Source: Planctomycetaceae bacterium (GTDB taxonomy: Bacteria > Planctomycetota > Planctomycetia > Planctomycetales > Planctomycetaceae). From it: 64,000 nt of DNA. The notes beneath the pieces were generated by a model, which worked only from the letters and a program-made list of their open reading frames with translations, was not told the origin of the DNA and ran no database searches. The translations under genes were made by a program, and so were the position numbers. This document shows positions 1 to 8,765 of the stretch, in pieces (position 1 is the first letter of the stretch; every line of letters starts with the position of its first letter). The stretch is from NCBI GenBank assembly GCA_017795105.1, contig CP051247.1, positions 1,612,001-1,676,000 on the forward strand, written 5' to 3'.

Positions 1-2016
1 GAATCCGGCTGTAACGACCTTACCGGGCCAGAGTGCGTTCGGCTCGGTGTCGAGATTGATCACGGCCCAGTCGGGCAGTTTCGGGACCTGACGGGCGTTG
101 TTGAGGTAAGCGTATTCACGGTAGGTGAAGCCGCTGTTGAGTACGACGTATCGTTCCGGGTTCTCGGGGTTTGGATAGATGAGCACCGGAGCGTGGTTAG
201 CAGCCGGGGCGGACTGACCTTTCATCGTGACCGTTTCTTCCGTCCACTGCAGCGGAAGACGATCGAGAACTTTTCCAAGATAGCTGTTGCTCGACGGATC
301 GCCGAACAGGATTAGATTCGAGTTCTTGATCTGCTCTTCGGTCAGTTCCGAATCCTTGACCACCACGGCGTCGCCGCGGAACTGTCGTCGCCATTCGGTG
401 ATTGCCCGTTCCTGCTCGGCTTCGGCCCAGGCCCCGGCTTTCTCGTTCCAGCTCTGACCGGTCGGTGCAACGATGACGAACGAATCCATGAATGCGTCAT
501 CAATCGGTCCCTGCAGCCCGGGCTTCTTGCGGAGTCCTTCGGCTGGGATCGGGCCGGACTTCCATTCGCGTCCGCTGCGATGCAGTTCGACACTCCACGA
601 CCGATCGGTCTCGGGCCGCTCCAGTGTCAGTCTCTGAATCGTCCCGCCACGCGGGCCGCGGGACTGCAGTACCAAAGTCACATTGCGATTTGGCTCGAAA
701 GGACATTCGCCCGCGTTGAAGGTGAGCTTCAGACCAGTGACACCCGTTTGAGTCAGCTCGATCAGGCTCTCTTCCGGCACCAGACGCACTTTGACTTCGG
801 CCTGTTCCCAGTGCTCCTCAATGCCGGTCAGCGTCAGCCATTCCACTTCGTTGTAACGGAGCGTGTACGTCGAGAACCACAGCGTCTTACTCGGCTGCGG
901 CGTGACCTGAGCCGACAGGCTGTCGAGCTTTGAAGCGATGATCTCCTTCGAGTCGGGATGAATCGAGTGCTTTGTTTCCGGGCCGATGATATGAGTCAAC
1001 CGGAGCTGTTCCTTCTTCAGTGCGGCTTCCATGATATCGGCGGCCTGCTTCTGGATGTCGAGCTCACCGCTGTAGGCAATCGTGGGCAACTGGTACAAAT
1101 TCACGGCGTATCCGGGGCAGTCGTACATCCGCCAGAGTTTCTCTTCGTACCAGGTCGGCTTCAGGTCTTCCTGCTGGAAGATCTTCAGGAACTCGGGCGT
1201 CTCCGAAAATCCGGCTCCCGGATTGGCTGCGAAGAACATTCCCGGGTAATGGACGGCCATCTGCCAGCAGCCGGCTCCGCCCATCGAAAACCCACGCACG
1301 GCGATCCGGTTCTCATCAATGCGATAGTTCTCTTTTGCATGTTCCAGAGCTTCGAGCACATCGATTTCGCCGGCCAACTTGAACGCGTTGCAATATCGGC
1401 CGAACGGATGCAGTACGATTGTATTCTCCGGCTGATACTGTCCGGGTCTAGTCATTCGCTGGTTGATGAACGGAGTCTCGGTCACCTTTTCACCGCGACC
1501 GTGAAACCACAGATCGAGTCGGACGCGGTCCTTCTGTCCGAAGGAGTAATCGTGCGGAATCTCGAGACCATAAGGCTGCACTGTCCGATCGATCTTCGAA
1601 CGATAGCCGCGAACGACCAGCCCGGTCTGCGTGGTCCAGGGAGCTTTGCCTTCCATCAGCGACTCGGCTCGTCGGATTCCTTCGGCCAGGACGGACTTCG
1701 CGGCTTTGATGTCTCCCGGCGAGAACAGCTCACCATGGTCGACGTTCTGTCGCACAGCCCGGGCGAAGACTTCGACATCGGGCAGCAGCTTCGGTGTCCG
1801 GGCATCCCGACGTTTTCTGAGTTGAGCAATGAGGCTGTCGAGCCGGCCACACTCCGTCAGAAGCTCGTCTTTAACGTCTTCTTCCAGCTCGATGCCGGTC
1901 GGTGGAACCGGTCGGACGTTGGCCGGGAGATTGTCGGCCGGACCATCTGCGACCGCCGGGCCTGACAAGTTGAGGAGAATCAGAAAAAAGGCGGAAAAAG
2001 CCGCAAGAATCTTCAC
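1..2016 (-). CDS. Secreted alpha/beta-hydrolase, prolyl-oligopeptidase/esterase-like (3' end outside window)
   Basis: The frame is open from a GTG at 2016 to the window edge, so the C-terminus is missing (at least 672 residues). An AAGGA ribosome-binding site lies just upstream of the GTG, and residues 1-23 form a signal peptide. The catalytic domain has a nucleophile elbow GFSMGG with Ser244, a candidate Asp320 in GELD and a candidate His350 in KHSIHPD, in the order expected for an S9/esterase-type triad. Residues after about 360 form a second, beta-rich region followed by a domain I do not recognise. The protein is probably exported and hydrolyses peptides or esters; substrate unknown. It is monocistronic, with a 346 bp gap to the next, divergent gene. 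Family assignment is firm at fold level only. Confidence 0.8.
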   Translation of the reverse strand, partial: MKILAAFSAFFLILLNLSGPAVADGPADNLPANVRPVPPTGIELEEDVKDELLTECGRLDSLIAQLRKRRDARTPKLLPDVEVFARAVRQNVDHGELFSPGDIKAAKSVLAEGIRRAESLMEGKAPWTTQTGLVVRGYRSKIDRTVQPYGLEIPHDYSFGQKDRVRLDLWFHGRGEKVTETPFINQRMTRPGQYQPENTIVLHPFGRYCNAFKLAGEIDVLEALEHAKENYRIDENRIAVRGFSMGGAGCWQMAVHYPGMFFAANPGAGFSETPEFLKIFQQEDLKPTWYEEKLWRMYDCPGYAVNLYQLPTIAYSGELDIQKQAADIMEAALKKEQLRLTHIIGPETKHSIHPDSKEIIASKLDSLSAQVTPQPSKTLWFSTYTLRYNEVEWLTLTGIEEHWEQAEVKVRLVPEESLIELTQTGVTGLKLTFNAGECPFEPNRNVTLVLQSRGPRGGTIQRLTLERPETDRSWSVELHRSGREWKSGPIPAEGLRKKPGLQGPIDDAFMDSFVIVAPTGQSWNEKAGAWAEAEQERAITEWRRQFRGDAVVVKDSELTEEQIKNSNLILFGDPSSNSYLGKVLDRLPLQWTEETVTMKGQSAPAANHAPVLIYPNPENPERYVVLNSGFTYREYAYLNNARQVPKLPDWAVINLDTEPNALWPGKVVTAGF

Positions 2017-2362
2017 CGGGGAGTCCTTTCAAGGGGTGGAGGGAAGGTTTCCATACTCAAGCGAGAATTGATGCGTAGACTCTAGCGAGTCCGTTTCGGG
2101 ATTTGTACCAAGGTCGGTGTCCGTATCTGCAGTGAAAATGGACTTGAGGGGAGAATTTCTGAACCGCAGATTCGGAGAATCCGATACTCAAGACTAAAGG
2201 CTGCATCACAGCCCGCGCTACGGCGTGACAGGGCCGCACACCGAAGTCAGGAACAGTCCACGTCGAGGGGACCTTCGACGATCAGATGATGAGAGTCGGG
2301 CGGTCACTCTCATACGACGGTACGACCCGCCGTCTTCACACTCTCACGGAGGGGAGAACAGG
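2017..2362. other. Divergent intergenic region
   Basis: This 346 bp gap separates two divergently transcribed secreted-protein genes and should hold both promoters. No convincing -35/-10 pair stands out. A short hairpin (GGCTG-CATCA-CAGCC, near 2199-2213) followed by CGCGCTACGGCGTGACAGG resembles the left half of the paired-hairpin elements described elsewhere in the window. Confidence 0.4.
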
Positions 2363-3403
2363 ATGCTTTCACCAGTATTACGCGGCGTGGCATTCGCCGC
2401 CGCCGTGTTCTGTTGCAGTGCAGCAGTTCACGCACATCACATTCCGGGAACCGGTACCAAGTCCACCACCCAGAGTGATGATTTCGAGTCCGGCAACTGG
2501 CAGTTTCATTACAACCACCCCAAGAGCAGCCGCGAACAGGATGAGCAGGTTCGCGGGCCGCTGGCATTCTCGTCCAACAAAAAGTGGCGTGAAGGCCCGA
2601 AGCGGGGAACCCCCGACCATGTCGTGCGTGTCGATACGCCGCCGGGCGGGATTGAAGGCAGCAAATACTCTCTGTCACTGAAGTCGCTGCACACCGGGAT
2701 TCCGGGACGCGTGACTCGTGAACAGCAGCAGGACGACCTGCTCATGCACACTCGCCCGGTGCCGGTTTCCTGGATGCCGAGCTGCGTGGTCCGCATCTAT
2801 CTGCCCGAGTGGGATCAGTGGGAAGACCGGACCGGTTCTCACTTCGGCATCCGGGCTGACCTGCGCACAACGACCATGAAAGAAGAGGAAGTCCCGTTCA
2901 TCGACCCGCGTGCCCGCGATGGCGGACGCAGCAAACGGGGCGGTCTGTTCGGACGACTGTTCCGCACCGCCATGGTCGAAACAACCGAGCCGTACTGGCC
3001 GGGCATGTTCATTCAGTTCCACAGCAAGACCGACTCGCGATTCAGCCGCGACTCGGCCATGGTCATCGTTCGCGGCGACAAGACCGGAAACGTGATTCCC
3101 GGTCCGGCCATCAACGAACCAGGCTGGTGGACCTTTGGGATGTCGTTCACTGGCGACGGAGCTGTGCACTTCTACGCAAGCCCGGGTGTGGATGATCTGA
3201 CTCCGGAAGATCACATCACCTCTCAGTTCCCGTACGGCTACCAGGCTCACACATTCACGACAATGTTCTTCAACAACGTGAACAACGACGACGGCCACAC
3301 CTGGTCGACCGAGTTCATTATCGACGATCCGGCGATCTACTACGCCGCCGGTTCCGGTAACAGCGATCGTTCAGCCAGCTCGTCGAGCCGCAATCGACGC
3401 TAG
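2363..3403 (+). CDS. Secreted protein of unknown function, lectin-like beta fold suspected
   Basis: The protein has 346 residues. The ATG at 2363 is chosen because GGAGGGGAG lies 8-14 bases upstream and it opens a signal peptide (hydrophobic residues 6-20, cleavage near AHA). The frame is open further upstream, but that part would precede the signal peptide. The mature part is rich in Trp, Phe and Gly and contains phrases such as FESGNWQFHYNHP, GWWTFGMSF and WSTEFIIDDPAIYY. These look like a jelly-roll or concanavalin-like domain describing a surface or carbohydrate-binding protein, but no motif proves it. A short basic insert (about residues 190-207) is notable. I do not recognise the family. 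Confidence 0.7.
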   Translation: MLSPVLRGVAFAAAVFCCSAAVHAHHIPGTGTKSTTQSDDFESGNWQFHYNHPKSSREQDEQVRGPLAFSSNKKWREGPKRGTPDHVVRVDTPPGGIEGSKYSLSLKSLHTGIPGRVTREQQQDDLLMHTRPVPVSWMPSCVVRIYLPEWDQWEDRTGSHFGIRADLRTTTMKEEEVPFIDPRARDGGRSKRGGLFGRLFRTAMVETTEPYWPGMFIQFHSKTDSRFSRDSAMVIVRGDKTGNVIPGPAINEPGWWTFGMSFTGDGAVHFYASPGVDDLTPEDHITSQFPYGYQAHTFTTMFFNNVNNDDGHTWSTEFIIDDPAIYYAAGSGNSDRSASSSSRNRR

Positions 3404-3447
3404 TCGCTGACGACTGCCAAGAAATCACGAGGCGAAAATGGGGCGCA

Positions 3448-3471
3448 GGGCACGGCTTTCGAGCCGTGCTC
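3448..3471. terminator. Hairpin downstream of 2363-3403 gene
   Basis: An 8-bp perfect stem (GCACGGCT / AGCCGTGC) with a TTCG tetraloop lies 45 bases after the stop codon. A run of four T follows about 10 bases later, so it may terminate transcription. Its outer context (GGGCGCAGGG) also resembles the intergenic hairpin repeats, so it may be repeat-derived. Confidence 0.45.
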
Positions 3472-3523
3472 TGTACTTTTGCGCGGAGCGATAATGCAGC
3501 TCCCCCCTCAGCGGCGCTGAGAT

Positions 3524-3763
3524 CCCTCACTCACGCTTCGGGTTGGGACGTCCTCAGCAACATGACACGTACTCTACTGCAGTGTATCGCCCGTAGGGTC
3601 CGCTGTGCGGACGCGTATTGCGTATTCCTCGAAGTCATCAAGCATCATCGCTTCGAGAAGCGTTGGGCACATCGAAGGGGCCTCGCTCACGCTTCGGGTT
3701 GAGATGCCCTCAGCAACGCGATGCTCACTCTACTGCAGTGCCCCCCCGTAGGGTCCGCTGTGC
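3524..3763. repeat. Two direct copies of an about 85 bp repeat
   Basis: Copy 1 spans about 3524-3609 and copy 2 about 3680-3763. Both read CTC(A/G)CTCACGCTTCGGGTTG, then a region with CCTCAGCAAC, then TCTACTGCAGTG, then CCGTAGGGTCCGCTGTGCG. They are separated by 70 bp of unrelated sequence. No open frame with coding character covers them, and they end just before the cardiolipin synthase stop codon. Confidence 0.75.
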
Positions 3764-3773
3764 GAAGTTCACT

Positions 3774-5195
3774 CTACAGAAGTGGCGCCAGCAGGCGGGC
3801 GACGGCTTCGCCGAAACTCTTGAGCAGATGGCGATCTTCCCATTCAGAATGCGTCAGGGGCACGGCTCTTTTCAGATAGGCTTTCTGCTGTTCAGAGACC
3901 GTCTCGACCGTCGCTTCATCGAACAGAATCAGATTCAGTTCGAGATTTAACGAAAACGAGCGGATATCCATGTTGCTGGTGCCGACCAGGGCGAATTGCC
4001 GGTCGATGGTCAGCGTCTTGGAATGCAGCAGCCCCGGCTTGAACAGAAAGATCTCGACATCCATCTCCAGCAGTTCCGCATAGAACGACCGTTGAGCGGC
4101 ACTGACGAGGATCTGATCGGACCGTTCAGGCAGAACGAGAATCACGCGAACGCCCCGCAGCCGCGCCACTTCGATGGCCTGCATGAGAGAATCGTCGGGC
4201 ACGAAGTACGGCGTCGTGATCGTGACCTCGCGTCGGGCCTGGTACAACATCGCGACGATGAGTCGGTGGAGATTCAACGTGCGGTAGGTCGGACCGCTGG
4301 GGAACAGCTGCATACTGTGATCCCCTTCATCACGCGGATGTGGAAAGCATTCGTGCTTGTCGAGCTGAATGTGTGTCTCCGCGAACCAGTCGGTGAGAAA
4401 GACCGACTGCAGTTGCAGAACAATCGGCCCTTTGAGCCGCATCATCAGATCGTGCCAGATGATTCGCTTCGTGCCGTAGTCGGAGTTCACAATGTTCTGA
4501 CTGCCGGTGTAGGCAACCTTTCCATCGATCACGACCAGCTTGCGGTGATTCCGCATGTCGATGCGATGGAAGCGACGCCGAAACAGGTTGACCGGAAGAA
4601 TGGGCCAGATCTCAACTCCGGCATCTTCCAACCGCTGAGATTGCGCGCGAATGAAGCTTCCGGAGCCAACCGCATCGACAAGCACGCGACAATGGACACC
4701 CCGTTGCTCGGCCGCGACAATCGCATCGGCCATGCGTTTTCCGGTCTCGTCGTTTCGCCAGATGTAGAACAGCAGATGGACGTTGACCTCGGCCTGCTCA
4801 ATATCTTCGATAATCCGATTGATCACTTCATCGGTATCGTCGATCAGTTCGAAATCGTTCCCCGTCACGGCGGGCATCTCGCCAAGCTGGACCGAAAGGC
4901 AATGCCGGGACTGCCGTTCTGTCAGCGGTTCCGGGTCGATACAGTACTTGTGCAGCAGCGGCCAGATATCGAGCTGAAGCGTCCGACGCCGGCGGGCATG
5001 TTCGGCAATTCGTCGCCGAGGCAATCGGTTCGAGCCGAAGATGTAGAGCAGAACAATGCCCACAAAAGGCTGAAAGGACACGATCGCAATCCAGGCCAGA
5101 GCCGCCGGCGGCCGGTACTTCATCGCGATGACCGGAATGAACAGCAGACGTACGATCCACTCAACGAACAGAAAGAATGCGGAGTATTCTTGCAT
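3774..5195 (-). CDS. cls: Cardiolipin synthase (phospholipase D superfamily)
   Basis: The 473-residue length matches ClsA-type enzymes (about 480). Two N-terminal membrane segments (about 5-25 and 31-53) anchor it in the inner membrane. Two HKD motifs follow: HRKLVVID (His217, Lys219, Asp224) and HSKTLTID (His391, Lys393, Asp398). Both are intact, so the enzyme should join two phosphatidylglycerol molecules to cardiolipin and glycerol. No ribosome-binding site is obvious before the ATG at 5195. The gene is divergent from maf with a 126 bp shared upstream region. Confidence 0.93.
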   Translation of the reverse strand: MQEYSAFFLFVEWIVRLLFIPVIAMKYRPPAALAWIAIVSFQPFVGIVLLYIFGSNRLPRRRIAEHARRRRTLQLDIWPLLHKYCIDPEPLTERQSRHCLSVQLGEMPAVTGNDFELIDDTDEVINRIIEDIEQAEVNVHLLFYIWRNDETGKRMADAIVAAEQRGVHCRVLVDAVGSGSFIRAQSQRLEDAGVEIWPILPVNLFRRRFHRIDMRNHRKLVVIDGKVAYTGSQNIVNSDYGTKRIIWHDLMMRLKGPIVLQLQSVFLTDWFAETHIQLDKHECFPHPRDEGDHSMQLFPSGPTYRTLNLHRLIVAMLYQARREVTITTPYFVPDDSLMQAIEVARLRGVRVILVLPERSDQILVSAAQRSFYAELLEMDVEIFLFKPGLLHSKTLTIDRQFALVGTSNMDIRSFSLNLELNLILFDEATVETVSEQQKAYLKRAVPLTHSEWEDRHLLKSFGEAVARLLAPLL

Positions 5196-5321
5196 GGAGG
5201 GAATCGTTCCAGATCGATCGGGCGGGCCGGTTGCGTTCAGCGTGTCGGAAAGCGCAGTCTAGAGGCGATTATTTTACAATCCAGAGGTGAACTGAAAACT
5301 CCCGCGACGAATTCCCCGAAC

Positions 5322-5969
5322 ATGCACGACTTCTCAGACTCTCAGATCGTTCTCGGCTCCAGCTCCCCGCAGCGGAAAGCCCTCCTGAAAAGCCTCTTTC
5401 CCAATTCTCCGCTGCGAATCGTTCCCCCGAACAATCCCGACGAACTTGAGTTCACCGGGTCGAAGAATCTGTTCGCCATCATGCAGCAACTTTCCCAGAT
5501 TGCTCGCACGAAGAACGAAGACGTAACCGCTCAACTCTCCGACGCGTCCACGACGTACGTGCTGACCGCCGACACGATCATCTTCGTGCCTGACGACTTC
5601 GACACCTATCTGGTGCTCGGCAAACCGCCGGAAGAGAATCGCGATGAGGTCGTTCGCGGCTGGTTTCGCGATCATTACCTGGGGCAGACGCATCACGCGA
5701 TGACCGCGATCTGCCTGCGTGCTCCCGACGGCACGCTCCATGAACGATTCGTCAAAACGGCGGTCACGATGGAAGCCGCTTCGCTGGACATGGTCGACTG
5801 GTATCTCTCGACCGGAGAGCCAGCCGGGAAAGCGGGTGGCTATGCGATTCAGGGGCTCGGCAGCATCTTCGTTTCGAGCATCCAGGGAAGCCTGAGCAAT
5901 GTGGTCGGACTGCCGCTTCGAGAAACCCGGGACCTGTTCGAAACCGTCATTCAGAACGGCGATTCGTAG
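5322..5969 (+). CDS. maf: Maf-like nucleotide pyrophosphatase
   Basis: The 215-residue protein starts at the first ATG after the divergent cls gene. The Maf signature SSSPQRK (residues 13-19) is near the N-terminus; a TADTI segment and the C-terminal KAGGYAIQG motif complete the active site. Maf proteins hydrolyse non-canonical or m7G/dTTP-type nucleotides and have been linked to septum control. The insertions make it slightly longer than the 190-200 residues of typical Maf. Its last 19 bases overlap the 3' end of the convergent rmlC gene. The frame continues open far upstream, but that part is antisense to cls and was excluded. Confidence 0.88.
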   Translation: MHDFSDSQIVLGSSSPQRKALLKSLFPNSPLRIVPPNNPDELEFTGSKNLFAIMQQLSQIARTKNEDVTAQLSDASTTYVLTADTIIFVPDDFDTYLVLGKPPEENRDEVVRGWFRDHYLGQTHHAMTAICLRAPDGTLHERFVKTAVTMEAASLDMVDWYLSTGEPAGKAGGYAIQGLGSIFVSSIQGSLSNVVGLPLRETRDLFETVIQNGDS

Positions 5970-6502
5970 ATGTCGGCTTGCGTGAAGGGCGTGCCTTCTC
6001 GGTCTTTTTCGGAGAGGATCGGGGCGTCCAGAAGAGGCCATTCGATCTTGAGTTCCGGATCGTTCCAGAGCAGGACCCGCTCATCCTCCGGATTATAGAT
6101 CTCGGTGCATTTGTAGAAGAAATCGGCTGTTTCCGACTGCACGTAGAAGCCGTGGGCGAAGCCCGGCGGCATGTACAGCTGGCGGTGATTCTCTTCGGTC
6201 AGCTCGGCGGCAAACCATTGGCCGAAGGTCGGCGACCATTTCCGAAGATCGACTGCGACATCGTAAACGCTCCCCTGCACCACCTGCACCAGCTTGCCCT
6301 GAGGCTGCGAAAGCTGATAATGCAATCCCCGCAGTGTGCCTTGCCGCGAACGGGAATAATTGTCCTGAACGAACTCGATTTCGAGCCCCGCTTCGACATA
6401 GCGGGGTTTGCGATACGTTTCCATAAAGAAGCCGCGTGAGTCGCCAAAGACGTCTGGCTCAACAATCACGCATCCTTCCAATGGCGTAGGGACAATTTTC
6501 AT
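5951..6502 (-). CDS. rfbC: dTDP-4-dehydrorhamnose 3,5-epimerase
   Basis: The 183-residue cupin is of normal RmlC length. The ATG at 6502 is preferred over a TTG two codons upstream. The epimerase core GTLRGLHYQ carries the catalytic His (residue 61), and YMPPGFAHGF is the conserved cupin strand. It epimerises C3 and C5 of dTDP-4-keto-6-deoxyglucose on the way to dTDP-rhamnose, used for O-antigen or other surface glycans. The other rml genes are not adjacent, which fits the scattered pathway genes typical of this group. Convergent overlap with maf. Confidence 0.92.
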   Translation of the reverse strand: MKIVPTPLEGCVIVEPDVFGDSRGFFMETYRKPRYVEAGLEIEFVQDNYSRSRQGTLRGLHYQLSQPQGKLVQVVQGSVYDVAVDLRKWSPTFGQWFAAELTEENHRQLYMPPGFAHGFYVQSETADFFYKCTEIYNPEDERVLLWNDPELKIEWPLLDAPILSEKDREGTPFTQADIYESPF

Positions 6503-6594
6503 CTTCAATGCAATTCCGATTGAAATTCACGAACCGTTGCAGTGCAATGGAAGTTGCTCTTCCCCAACCAGCTGCCAGGAGATTCGCGAATCCG

Positions 6595-7710
6595 ATGTTG
6601 ACGAGAACCGAACCGATGAACGTTTCGCTCCGCATCTTGCTTACTCACCTGTTCCGGGTCAATGCAATTCTCCTGGTCCTTTTGTGCTCCTCGCCTTTGC
6701 TCGCTCAGGAGGCCCGAACATCGCGCCAGAGCGACCAGAAGTACGAAGGGATCCCCGCTCAGGCACTCAAAGCGATTGATCCCCGAACCGATCCTCTCCC
6801 GTTCGATGATCTTCCCGAAGACCTCGACGAGTTGCAGGATCTTGAGAAGATCACGCTCAAGCTGACGCCCGATTACCAGGCCGCGACGGTCAATATTCAG
6901 ATCGGCGGCGGTCAGGGAAGCGGCGTCGTGATCAGCCCGCGTGGCCACATTCTCACAGCCGCCCACGTTGTCGGGGAAGCGGGTAATTCGGTGATTGTTG
7001 TCTTCAACGATGGCCGTCGTCATCGTGCGACGGTACTCGGTTCCAATCCTTCCATCGACTCAGCAATCGTGCGGCTCGATGGCAAAGGTCCGTACGAATA
7101 CGTTCCAATGGCGACGAACGAGTTCACGCAGACAGGCCGTTGGGTGATCGCGATCGGTCACCCCAACGGATACGAATTGTCTCGACTTCCCGTGGTTCGT
7201 CTCGGTCGGGTCATCACGACGACTGAGAAGACCGTGCAGACCGATTGCTCGCTGGTCGGCGGCGATTCCGGAGGCCCGCTGTTCGACCTGAGCGGACGCG
7301 TCGTCGGCATTCACAGCCGCATCGGCGTCAGCAACAGCTTCAACTTTCATGTCCCGGTTGAAGTCTACCTCCGCGACTGGGCCGACCTCACGGCAGGTGA
7401 GGAAGAGCTCGACGACGAAGATGCCATGAAACCGGCTCCCGCCCGCAAAGCCTATCTCGGCATCCGCGGCCGCGATGCCGCCAACGCCGGCCTGATGATC
7501 AGCGAAGTCACCCCCGATGGCCCGGCTGGTAACGCCGGCCTCGAAAGGGGCGACATCATCGTGAAATGCGACGACGAACGCGTCCGCAACTTTGCCGGTC
7601 TGGTCAAGTTTCTAAAGACGAAGAAGCCCGGCGAAGAAATCGCGATCACCGTCGAACGCAACGGACGCGAGCAAACGTTCGACGTCACGCTCGGAGCGAC
7701 GGAACTGTAG
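6595..7710 (+). CDS. Secreted trypsin-like serine protease with one PDZ domain (HtrA-type)
   Basis: With the ATG at 6595 the protein has 371 residues. An ATG at 6616 also fits, and an ATG at 6508 would add a non-signal-like extension. A hydrophobic segment ending in LLAQ is a signal peptide, so the enzyme acts in the periplasm or outside. The triad is visible: His124 in LTAAHVVG, Asp155 in PSIDSAIV and Ser225 in GGDSGGPLF. A PDZ domain occupies about residues 286-371 (AYLGIRG, GLERGDIIV). The single PDZ suggests a DegS/HtrA-like quality-control protease. A strong bidirectional terminator follows. Confidence 0.88.
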   Translation: MLTRTEPMNVSLRILLTHLFRVNAILLVLLCSSPLLAQEARTSRQSDQKYEGIPAQALKAIDPRTDPLPFDDLPEDLDELQDLEKITLKLTPDYQAATVNIQIGGGQGSGVVISPRGHILTAAHVVGEAGNSVIVVFNDGRRHRATVLGSNPSIDSAIVRLDGKGPYEYVPMATNEFTQTGRWVIAIGHPNGYELSRLPVVRLGRVITTTEKTVQTDCSLVGGDSGGPLFDLSGRVVGIHSRIGVSNSFNFHVPVEVYLRDWADLTAGEEELDDEDAMKPAPARKAYLGIRGRDAANAGLMISEVTPDGPAGNAGLERGDIIVKCDDERVRNFAGLVKFLKTKKPGEEIAITVERNGREQTFDVTLGATEL

Positions 7711-7745
7711 ATCGGGCAATGGCTGCATCGACGGGCGATGAGACT

Positions 7746-7785
7746 AAAAAGCCGTCGCAGGGCATCGGCTCCTGCGACGGCTTTT
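7746..7785. terminator. Bidirectional Rho-independent terminator
   Basis: AAAAAGCCGTCGCAGG pairs with CCTGCGACGGCTTTT around a 9-base loop. A-tract and T-tract flank the stem, so it can stop transcription of both the protease gene (+) and the convergent isomerase-like gene (-). Confidence 0.9.
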
Positions 7786-7806
7786 GACGTTGCTCGTCAA
7801 TGTGAT

Positions 7807-8712
7807 TTACAGCAGGCCCTTCAGCTGATCGATCCACTCCGGAATCGCTTCGCGCGGTGGCTCTGCGGCTTCGTATTCGAGAGCGACCCAGCCGCCGTAG
7901 TTGGCGTTCTTGAGAACGTCGACGATGCGGGGGATGTCGGCCGGAACCTTCTTGTTGTCCTGAACGATCTCGACCTTCACCTGAGCATTCACGGCGTAAG
8001 GGGCAATCTTGCCCAGTTCGGCGTAGACGTCTTCGAAGTTGCGAAAGTTGCCGGAGTCGAAGTTCACGCCGAACCATGGCGAGTCGACCGCCTTCACGAT
8101 CTCGAGCATATCTTCTGGCTCAGCGGTGATGCCGCCGTGATTTTCCAAGGCCAGGAAGACACCATGCTGGGCGGCGATTTCGCAAGCCGTCTGGCAGGCG
8201 GCTGCACAGCGTTCGATCGCTTCTTCCGGAGTGGACCCCTTGGCCACCTTGCCAGCAAAGATGCGAATCGCCGGGGCACCGAGCTGAGCATAAACCTTAA
8301 TCCACTTCTCGACGTGATCCAGCTCGGCCTGCAGCTTGTCGGGATCGACGCAGAAGTCGTTGCGGATTGCTCCGCCCGAGACACTCACTCCTGCGACCTG
8401 GCAGTGCTGCTTCAACTTCAGGACATACTCATCGTCGAAGTCTTCCGGGAAGTAGTAGGACGTCAGCTCGGCTCCGGGGATCTGGAGCTCCCGGCAGTAA
8501 TCGACGAAGTCGAGCAGCGTCATCGCCGCCTCTTCGCCTTTCGAGGCCGTGAGTTCCTTGCGGAGGGAGTAAGCCGACAGGCTCAACTTGAGTGGTCCCG
8601 GCTGCGAACGATCGAACGGGTCGATGGCGAACGCCGGACCGGAAATCAAAGAGCCGGCGGCCAGCGAGCCGAGTCCAGCCAGAAATGTGCGACGGGAAAG
8701 AACATCTGTCAT
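7807..8712 (-). CDS. Sugar phosphate isomerase/epimerase-like TIM barrel with Tat leader
   Basis: The 301-residue protein starts with a twin-arginine leader (SRRTFLAGLG, then a hydrophobic stretch to about residue 29), so it is exported folded. The rest is a xylose-isomerase-like TIM barrel: FLALENHGG and FGVNFDSGNF carry the Glu/His/Asp metal ligands typical of the family, and GGWVALEYE ends the barrel. Such proteins are greatly expanded in planctomycetes and act on sugars or inositols, but the substrate cannot be read from sequence. It lies just downstream of zwf on the same strand (53 bp apart). Confidence 0.85.
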   Translation of the reverse strand: MTDVLSRRTFLAGLGSLAAGSLISGPAFAIDPFDRSQPGPLKLSLSAYSLRKELTASKGEEAAMTLLDFVDYCRELQIPGAELTSYYFPEDFDDEYVLKLKQHCQVAGVSVSGGAIRNDFCVDPDKLQAELDHVEKWIKVYAQLGAPAIRIFAGKVAKGSTPEEAIERCAAACQTACEIAAQHGVFLALENHGGITAEPEDMLEIVKAVDSPWFGVNFDSGNFRNFEDVYAELGKIAPYAVNAQVKVEIVQDNKKVPADIPRIVDVLKNANYGGWVALEYEAAEPPREAIPEWIDQLKGLL

Positions 8713-8765
8713 CGATGCGGATCCTCAAAGGCAGAGTGAACGTACGGAATATCGATCGAACGCGT

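Noticed and set aside
958..1965. 335-codon open frame on the + strand
   Set aside because: Antisense to the esterase, whose catalytic triad and signal peptide make the minus strand the coding one.
3996..5321. Long open frame leading into maf on the + strand
   Set aside because: It is antisense to the well-supported cls gene with no recognisable domain; Maf homology starts only at 5322.
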